DNA of 8,332 nt from Deltaproteobacteria bacterium (GTDB lineage: Bacteria > Myxococcota > UBA796 > SXON01): the NCBI GenBank assembly GCA_947483545.1, contig CANKNP010000237.1, positions 1 to 8,332 on the forward strand. The letters are read 5' to 3'. This document shows, one piece after another, positions 1 to 4,800 of the stretch. The translations under genes and the position numbers were made by a program. Each line of letters begins with the position of its first letter. Position 1 is the first letter of the stretch. Below the pieces are notes generated by a model, which worked only from the letters and a program-made list of their open reading frames with translations, did no database searches and had not been told where the DNA came from.

Positions 1-138
1 TCGTTCCGATCCATCGAAAGGGAGGCCCTCCCGATCGTTCCGATCCATCGAAAGGGAGGCCCTCCCGATCGTTCCGATCCATCGAAAGGGAGGCCCTCCC
101 GATCGTTCCGATCCATCGAAAGGGAGGCCCTCCCGATC
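1..138. repeat. Tandem array of a 34-bp unit, 4.06 identical copies, each with a hairpin
   Basis: Four copies without a mismatch occupy 1-34, 35-68, 69-102 and 103-136, and the first two bases of a fifth follow at 137-138. Each copy begins TCGTTCCGATCC and contains GGGAGG-C-CCTCCC, a 6-bp inverted repeat around a single base, at 20-32, 54-66, 88-100 and 122-134. Read on the minus strand each hairpin is followed by TTTCG. The array starts at or before the window edge, so its full copy number is unknown. It ends 1 bp before the stop codon of the minus-strand barrel gene. There are no spacers, so it is not a CRISPR array. It is best described as a minisatellite in the 3' flank of the operon. An assembly artefact at a contig edge cannot be excluded. 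Confidence 0.95.
117..134 (-). terminator. Terminator-like hairpin after the barrel gene, repeated three more times
   Basis: On the minus strand the stop codon (140-142) is followed within about 5 bases by GGGAGG-G-CCTCCC and then TTTCG. This is a GC-rich hairpin, realistically a 5-bp stem with a 3-base loop, followed by a short T run. Its position directly behind the last gene of the minus-strand series fits a transcription end. The T tract has only three bases and the stem is short, so each copy alone would be a weak intrinsic terminator. The following identical copies (88-100, 54-66, 20-32) could add up in series. Confidence 0.5.
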
Positions 139-139
139 C

Positions 140-1603
140 CTACCACCTCGCCCGCACCGTCCCGGTCAACATCGTCGCGCGCTCGGCACCCATGTCCTTG
201 GAGCCCAGCAGATGTGCGCCTTGGAGCAGGAGCTCTGGGCTCGCCGCGACGGTCTCCGACCCGACCGGCACCCCCCCGAGTCGTATCGCCCAGTCGATCT
301 CGGTCCCCAGCGCGCGCCCCGCGGTGGGCTGGTTCAGGTGGTTCGTGGGCGTACCGCCGTTGCGGAAGGTGTAGAACGACTGCGCGATGGGCGCGGTGGA
401 CCACGCGGCCATGACCCCCGCGCGGAGCCCGACCCACGGCAACGGGTTCACCTCGACGACCGGCTGCACGAACGCGGCTCGTCGAAAACTGCCCTCAGTG
501 ACCGTGACCTCCGCCCCGTCGGGCGCGTGGCCTGTATACGTCGGGTCGGTGATCAACGCGTAGTTGGCCACCTCGATCCCTCCCATCTGCTCGTCGAAGA
601 GCAGCATGCCTGCATCGTAGTCCCGGTCAAAGGTGAAGTCGGCCGCGGTCCCATCATCCGGGTTGGCATCCCCTGAGGCCCAACCTGCCCGGACCTTCGC
701 GCCGCAAAAATCCCGCCCTTTTTCCCAACGGGGTCGCCCGATCCCGAGGTAGCCCGTCGCCCCCCCCGACAGCACCGCGAGCCCATCGGGCGATTCGTAG
801 CTCTGCGACCTGGTCGTCCGCCCCCCCGCCTCCGCGATCTCGGCGCCCGCTCGAAATTCCGATTTTCCCACCGGCGCCCGAACCTCCCCGAACAAGTCGA
901 TGACCCCGATCCGGGTGGTTCGCGGCTCAAACTCCCCGGCCAATATCGGCTCCGTCTGATCCCGGTAGACCCCGTACAGTCCGAGCGTCCCCTGCTTCGG
1001 TTGGTAAAGGACCGCGGCGACGCCCTGCCACGCGACCTGACCCGCAGCCATCGAAGCCAGATCGTCCTGGACGACACGATCGCCAGCCAGCGCGACGGTC
1101 AGCGGGAACGCCCCGTTCTGAAATGGCCGGGTCCCGAGGCGCAACCGAAGAACCCGGTCTCCAAAATCGGACCGCCCAAACTCCGGGTCGTGAGCCCCGT
1201 CGTTGGCGATCATTCCGAGGCCCCAATGCGAGGTGGTCAGGCCCGCGGAGATGCCGATGGGGCCAATCTCGATGCTGCCGCCCGCCTTACGCGGCAGAAA
1301 ACTTCCGCGATCCAGCACGCCGAGATCCTCGCGATGCCGCTCGTCGATGGTCCCCGGCGCATCCCAGGTATCGCCGACCAACTGGCCCGTGAACAGATCC
1401 CAGGACGTGCCCAACGACCACTTCGGCCCCTCGGTGCTCTTGAGCTCAAAGCCCGCCCGCAGGCGCTGATCCAAGACAGCGCCCTGCCCAAGTTGGGTGC
1501 CCTCGGCGTCCAGCGACAGTTCAGGGGGCAGCGAGCCGATGTAGCGGAGCTCGCCGGACGTCAAGAACGACACGTTGGCCAGGGCCAGCAGCGTGATGCT
1601 CAT
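140..1603 (-). CDS. Outer-membrane beta-barrel protein, possibly TIGR04551-like
   Basis: This 487-residue protein is probably an outer-membrane beta-barrel. From about residue 45 to the end it alternates short hydrophobic or aromatic stretches with polar turns and Gly. Its C-terminus (TGTVRARW) has G, V, A and W at alternate positions with a terminal aromatic residue, like a BAM recognition signal. SHWGLG with NDG close behind (about 125-136), DFGDRV (146-151) and FDRDYD...LLFDE (325-338) resemble motifs I recall from the TIGR04551 family of delta-proteobacterial outer-membrane proteins; this is from memory. Alginate-export-type or porin-like barrels are alternatives. The N-terminus (MSITLLALANVSFL) is a weak signal peptide: short, no basic residue, perhaps cut after ALA at residue 9. 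The ATG at 1603 is the only sensible start, because an in-frame stop lies eight codons upstream with only CTG between. Its start overlaps the hydrolase stop as ATGA, so the two genes are probably translationally coupled. The substrate or channel role is unknown. Confidence 0.8.
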   Translation of the reverse strand: MSITLLALANVSFLTSGELRYIGSLPPELSLDAEGTQLGQGAVLDQRLRAGFELKSTEGPKWSLGTSWDLFTGQLVGDTWDAPGTIDERHREDLGVLDRGSFLPRKAGGSIEIGPIGISAGLTTSHWGLGMIANDGAHDPEFGRSDFGDRVLRLRLGTRPFQNGAFPLTVALAGDRVVQDDLASMAAGQVAWQGVAAVLYQPKQGTLGLYGVYRDQTEPILAGEFEPRTTRIGVIDLFGEVRAPVGKSEFRAGAEIAEAGGRTTRSQSYESPDGLAVLSGGATGYLGIGRPRWEKGRDFCGAKVRAGWASGDANPDDGTAADFTFDRDYDAGMLLFDEQMGGIEVANYALITDPTYTGHAPDGAEVTVTEGSFRRAAFVQPVVEVNPLPWVGLRAGVMAAWSTAPIAQSFYTFRNGGTPTNHLNQPTAGRALGTEIDWAIRLGGVPVGSETVAASPELLLQGAHLLGSKDMGAERATMLTGTVRARW

Positions 1604-4600
1604 TCGGACACCGCCGGGATCCAGTCACAGGTCGCCGTGGCGAGGCAGGGGTCGTCGGACACGAACGCCCCGCTGTCCTGGAAGAACGTCGCGATTTGCA
1701 AGATGGCAAAAGTGTTGATGTCGAAAGCGAGGCTCGGCTCCGGGAGCCCGAACCCGTGCGTCCCGGTTCGATTGGCGTACGGCAGGCGGAGCGCCACGAC
1801 GCTGCCATCCCGCTCGATCTGAAAGCGCGCGGGGGCGTCGGAGGGCGCGCCGGTGCCGTCGCCGCCGTCGTCAAAATCGTCCGCGTCAAACAGGCAGGAC
1901 GCGCCGTTCACATCCGTGTAGGGTCCGAATTCTTCGAGGCCGGAGACCACGCCGCGATCGATCAGGAACTGGTCCTGGGTCATGCCCCAGCGCGGGTCCA
2001 CGGTCTCGCGATCGATCGCCCCGGCGGCGCGGGCCAGCGCGATCCCCGAGTTGATGCTCACGATGCTGTCGCCGGGCGTGGGGACGAGCAGGACCGGGAC
2101 GGGCACCCCGCCGCCGATGGACGCCAGCTCCGGGATCGGGTCAAGGGCGTAGCGGGGGGCGTAGGAGATCGCATCCCCGGGCTCCAGCAACATGCCGAAG
2201 GCCATGGCGACCCTTCGCAATTCGGGCGTGCCGCGGATGTAGCCGGAGCCGTGCGAGGCCGCGACGAGCGTAGAGCCGGCGGCCATGGGGGTGCCCTCAT
2301 GGGTCACCTCGGCTTCGAATTTGTCGATGGTCGCGACCTCGGCCCCGGCGGCATCGTAGAAGTGCAGTACGAGCCGATCCCCCAATCCCTCATTGTCCAC
2401 GCCCACGTAGGATTGACGTTCGAAAGCGTCGAGTCCGTCGGCGGCGATCGAGACGCGGAACGTGCCATCCGTTGGGATGTAGCCCTCCCGGCTCGTGCCC
2501 TTGTCCAGGTTCTCCACGACCAGCTTTCCGCCGGCCGGGAAGCTCGGGAGGGTCGCGATGGGGACCTCCACCATCTCCGTCACGGAATTCACCAACTGAA
2601 CGATGGAGAGCCCCCCGTCGCCCGTCGGATACCCAAGCAACATCGGTGTCATCAACCGACCGGACATGGCCTCGACCGCCCCGCTGATCTCCGTCCGGAC
2701 GGCGACGTCCAACAGGCCCCCGCCGGGCACGATCGGCGCCCAGGCCTCGACCTCCGGGATCACCGCCGCAGCCACGCCCGCGTTGATCCCGCCGAGCGAG
2801 CCCCCGACGATGTAGTAGGGCACATCGGGCCCGCCCACATCCGGGGCGCCGTCATCGTCCCAGTCGCAGGACATCACGCTGCCGCCGTCGCTGAGGGTCA
2901 TCTCGCCGTCGCCGCAGGCTTGGAGGCTGTGGACCATCTGCATCCAATCAACCGCCGCCTGCCGGACCATATCCGCGGTGTGAAAGGCATCCGCCGTCCA
3001 CTGGTCCCCACCCGAGTTTGCCAGTCCGTCATTGTCGAGATCCCGCTGGCGACCATCGAGCAAGTGGTCCAGGAACGGCGCCACCCCCGCCACCCCCAAA
3101 TATCCGCGGATGACGGTCAAATCCTCGTCGCTCAGATCGATGCCATGGCCCGGGAAATCCGCCGCGCAGGCGGCCATGCCGAGGCGGTTGAACGCCCACG
3201 CAAAGCCGAGGAAATCAAACCGGCTGGAGCCGTACCCGTGGCCGAACAACACAACAGGAAAGGGCGCTTCCACCGCTGCGAGTCCGTCGGCCGCCGGTCG
3301 CTCCTTCGGCAACACACAGGTGAACGTGACCCGCTGGGCAGCGGCCGCATACGTGCCTTGCACCGGATCGGTGAGCCACCACTCATCGGCATCCCAGGCG
3401 CCGCCATCGTCCCGATCCGCGAGCAGGTACGGGGTCTCAAAGGTCCCGCCGACCACGACGTCCGCAAACTCCTTGTAGTTTGCGACCAGCACGTCGGCGC
3501 TCTCGCCCTCGAACAGCCCGAGGCTCACCAATTCGTCCATCAGCAGCGGGATGGGGAGCCGGTAATAGCTGGGGTTTCCCTCGGGCTCCTCCGGGAGATC
3601 ATGCAGCCGGTGGCCCTCGGTCACCCCCGCCGGGTATTCGGTCCCGAGCGTGGAATACCGCCCCTCGCCGTGGAGGCCCAAGTGGACGTCGACCAGGTCC
3701 CCCGTGACCCGACCGGTCGAGAACACCCAGGCGAACGCAACGTCCTCGACGCTCAAGCCCAGCGCCGGGAGCGCGTCTTCGACGGGGCGGAGGGCGTCGG
3801 TCTGGCGGAGATGGTTCACGTACTCCCAGGGCGACCGCACCGGCGCGCCGTCGGCTCCCGTCATCCGCTCGGTGATGACGACCGCGTAACGGCCCTCCTC
3901 GCGCAGGGGCACGACCGGCCGGAGGATCAGCGTGTTCGTCTGCTTCTCGTACCAGGTGAGCAGGTCGGCCCGCGGATCACCCCCGTCTGGGTAAACGTTC
4001 GGGGCGTCCAGGATGCCGTCGTTGTCGAGGTCCTCGCCCCAGGACATCTCACCATCGCCGTTCACATCTTCCTCGATGGTGTCGAACACGAGGCTCGGGC
4101 AGGTCGCGCGGGAGTCGTTCGGAAAGTACCGGTCGGGGTTGGGCACGTCCATCGGGAAGCGCCCCTGGCCGATGTCCAGCTCGGCGGGCTGCAAGTAGCT
4201 GGGGGAGTCGGGGTCCACGTCGATGACGAAGATCGCGTCGTCGGTGAACTGCGCGAAGCCGCCGTGACGATCATCGCGATGGCGCGCCGCCAGGTTGTCG
4301 AGATCCAGCGGGGCCTCAAAAGCCACCGTGATCGGCGCGTAGATGCCGAAGCCCACGAGCTGGTTGATCTTCGCGCGGGTCTCTGCCTCCTGATCGGTGG
4401 CGGCCTCCAAGGGGATGTTCACGCGTAGACCGGTGATGCTGGTCGGATCGGCGCGTGTGGCGAGGTCATTCGGGAACGGGATGTTCGCGAGCGGCTTCGC
4501 GTCCCAGTCCACCGTGACGACGGGGCCCGAGCCCTCGGGGGTGAGCCGGAGGCCCGCCGGAGCCGTAGCGCAGGACAGCGTGAGCGGGAGCACGGCGAGC

Positions 4601-4620
4601 AGCAAATGGGGCGTGGACAA
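1600..4620 (-). CDS. Lipoprotein-like alpha/beta hydrolase, Pla-1/cef/VolA-type bacterial lipase
   Basis: From the TTG at 4620 the protein has 1006 residues. It appears to be an exported serine hydrolase, most likely a lipase or phospholipase. Residues 4-17 are hydrophobic and end in LTLSC, a degenerate lipobox with Cys17. IPFPNDL (47-53), then NIPL and a GFGIYAPITV stretch, match the N-terminal domain of virulence-factor lipases (Pfam Lipase_bact_N). The hydrolase core follows: FGHGYG (459-464) as oxyanion loop, GGSLGG with nucleophile Ser608, PGDSIV with likely acid Asp851, and GTHGFG with likely His955. Between Ser and Asp is an insertion at about 693-780 that looks like a beta-sandwich. 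Acidic loops resemble calcium sites: DVNGDGEMSWGE (185-196) fits the 12-residue EF-hand pattern, and DLDNDG (527) and DWDDDG (586) follow. The reading frame stays open to a GTG at 4707, but I prefer TTG: GGAG lies 5 bases upstream and the signal peptide starts at once. The longer version would need its ribosome site inside the opposing tRNA. The protein is longer than typical Pla-1/cef lipases (roughly 800 residues), largely because of the insertion. The exact substrate is not visible. Confidence 0.85.
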   Translation of the reverse strand: MSTPHLLLAVLPLTLSCATAPAGLRLTPEGSGPVVTVDWDAKPLANIPFPNDLATRADPTSITGLRVNIPLEAATDQEAETRAKINQLVGFGIYAPITVAFEAPLDLDNLAARHRDDRHGGFAQFTDDAIFVIDVDPDSPSYLQPAELDIGQGRFPMDVPNPDRYFPNDSRATCPSLVFDTIEEDVNGDGEMSWGEDLDNDGILDAPNVYPDGGDPRADLLTWYEKQTNTLILRPVVPLREEGRYAVVITERMTGADGAPVRSPWEYVNHLRQTDALRPVEDALPALGLSVEDVAFAWVFSTGRVTGDLVDVHLGLHGEGRYSTLGTEYPAGVTEGHRLHDLPEEPEGNPSYYRLPIPLLMDELVSLGLFEGESADVLVANYKEFADVVVGGTFETPYLLADRDDGGAWDADEWWLTDPVQGTYAAAAQRVTFTCVLPKERPAADGLAAVEAPFPVVLFGHGYGSSRFDFLGFAWAFNRLGMAACAADFPGHGIDLSDEDLTVIRGYLGVAGVAPFLDHLLDGRQRDLDNDGLANSGGDQWTADAFHTADMVRQAAVDWMQMVHSLQACGDGEMTLSDGGSVMSCDWDDDGAPDVGGPDVPYYIVGGSLGGINAGVAAAVIPEVEAWAPIVPGGGLLDVAVRTEISGAVEAMSGRLMTPMLLGYPTGDGGLSIVQLVNSVTEMVEVPIATLPSFPAGGKLVVENLDKGTSREGYIPTDGTFRVSIAADGLDAFERQSYVGVDNEGLGDRLVLHFYDAAGAEVATIDKFEAEVTHEGTPMAAGSTLVAASHGSGYIRGTPELRRVAMAFGMLLEPGDAISYAPRYALDPIPELASIGGGVPVPVLLVPTPGDSIVSINSGIALARAAGAIDRETVDPRWGMTQDQFLIDRGVVSGLEEFGPYTDVNGASCLFDADDFDDGGDGTGAPSDAPARFQIERDGSVVALRLPYANRTGTHGFGLPEPSLAFDINTFAILQIATFFQDSGAFVSDDPCLATATCDWIPAVSE

Positions 4621-4625
4621 CCGGG

Positions 4626-4629
4626 CTCC
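4626..4629 (-). promoter_or_regulatory. Ribosome binding site supporting the TTG start of the hydrolase
   Basis: CTCC on the plus strand reads GGAG on the minus strand, five bases before TTG (4620-4618). The TTG opens directly into a hydrophobic signal segment. The alternative GTG at 4707 abuts the first base of the opposing tRNA and would give a 29-residue Arg-rich extension. This site therefore decides the start. Confidence 0.6.
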
Positions 4630-4670
4630 AAGGGGCGCCGGAGGGTATCCAGCCAGCCGCGCTTTCGCCC

Positions 4671-4699
4671 TTGCCAGCCGCCGGGGGACCGTGTAGAAG
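4671..4699 (+). promoter_or_regulatory. Probable sigma-70-type promoter of the tRNA
   Basis: TTGCCA (4671-4676, five of six matches to TTGACA) is followed after 17 bases by TAGAAG (4694-4699, four of six to TATAAT). The tRNA begins at 4708, so transcription would start a base or two before it. The stretch between the -10 box and the start (GCGCCC) is GC-rich, as is typical of stringently controlled stable-RNA promoters. The promoter lies in the 87-bp segment upstream of the chosen start of the opposing hydrolase gene. Confidence 0.55.
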
Positions 4700-4707
4700 G
4701 CGCCCAC

Positions 4708-4784
4708 GGCTTTGTAGCTCAGTTGGTTAGAGCACGCGGTTCATACCCGCGGTGTCGTCAGTTCAAGTCTGACCGAAGCCACCA
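4708..4784 (+). tRNA. tRNA with anticodon CAT, probably elongator tRNA-Met
   Basis: The 77-base sequence folds into a full cloverleaf. The acceptor stem is GGCTTTG/CGAAGCC with one G-T pair, the D arm is GCTC/GAGC, and the anticodon stem is CGCGG/CCGCG around TTCATAC. The variable loop is GTGTC, the T arm is GTCAG-TTCAAGT-CTGAC, the discriminator is A, and CCA is encoded (4782-4784). The anticodon CAT is at 4742-4744. It is not an initiator: position 1 pairs with 72 as G-C, and the anticodon stem lacks the three consecutive G-C pairs of initiator tRNA. Elongator Met is the most likely identity. tRNA-Ile whose CAT is modified to lysidine by TilS has the same anticodon and cannot be excluded by eye. 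It is transcribed against both flanking protein genes. Apart from TTTT at 4788-4791 I see no terminator after it. Confidence 0.95.
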
Positions 4785-4800
4785 CCCTTTTCGTTGCCAG
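4785..4800. other. Short gap between the tRNA 3' end and an opposing stop codon
   Basis: Sixteen bases separate the encoded CCA of the tRNA from the stop codon (4801-4803, read TAG on the minus strand) of the convergent propeller lipoprotein gene. It holds a run of four T (4788-4791) but no inverted repeat. Neither the tRNA nor the lipoprotein gene therefore has a visible intrinsic terminator here. Confidence 0.6.

Noticed and set aside
1..138. CRISPR array
   Set aside because: The 34-bp units abut directly with no spacers, so this is a simple tandem repeat.
1696..4428. Long plus-strand open frame of 910 codons
   Set aside because: It is fully antisense to the hydrolase gene, whose minus-strand frame has PFPNDL, GGSLGG and triad motifs. 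The plus-strand product is a compositionally biased string rich in His, Arg, Gly and Val with no domain, typical of a GC-rich shadow.
4708..4784. Initiator tRNA-Met
   Set aside because: The acceptor begins with a G1-C72 pair, and the anticodon stem is CGCGG/CCGCG without three consecutive G-C pairs next to the loop.
4708..4784. tRNA as an attachment site for an integrated element
   Set aside because: No integrase gene and no repeated copy of the tRNA 3' end were seen in the window.
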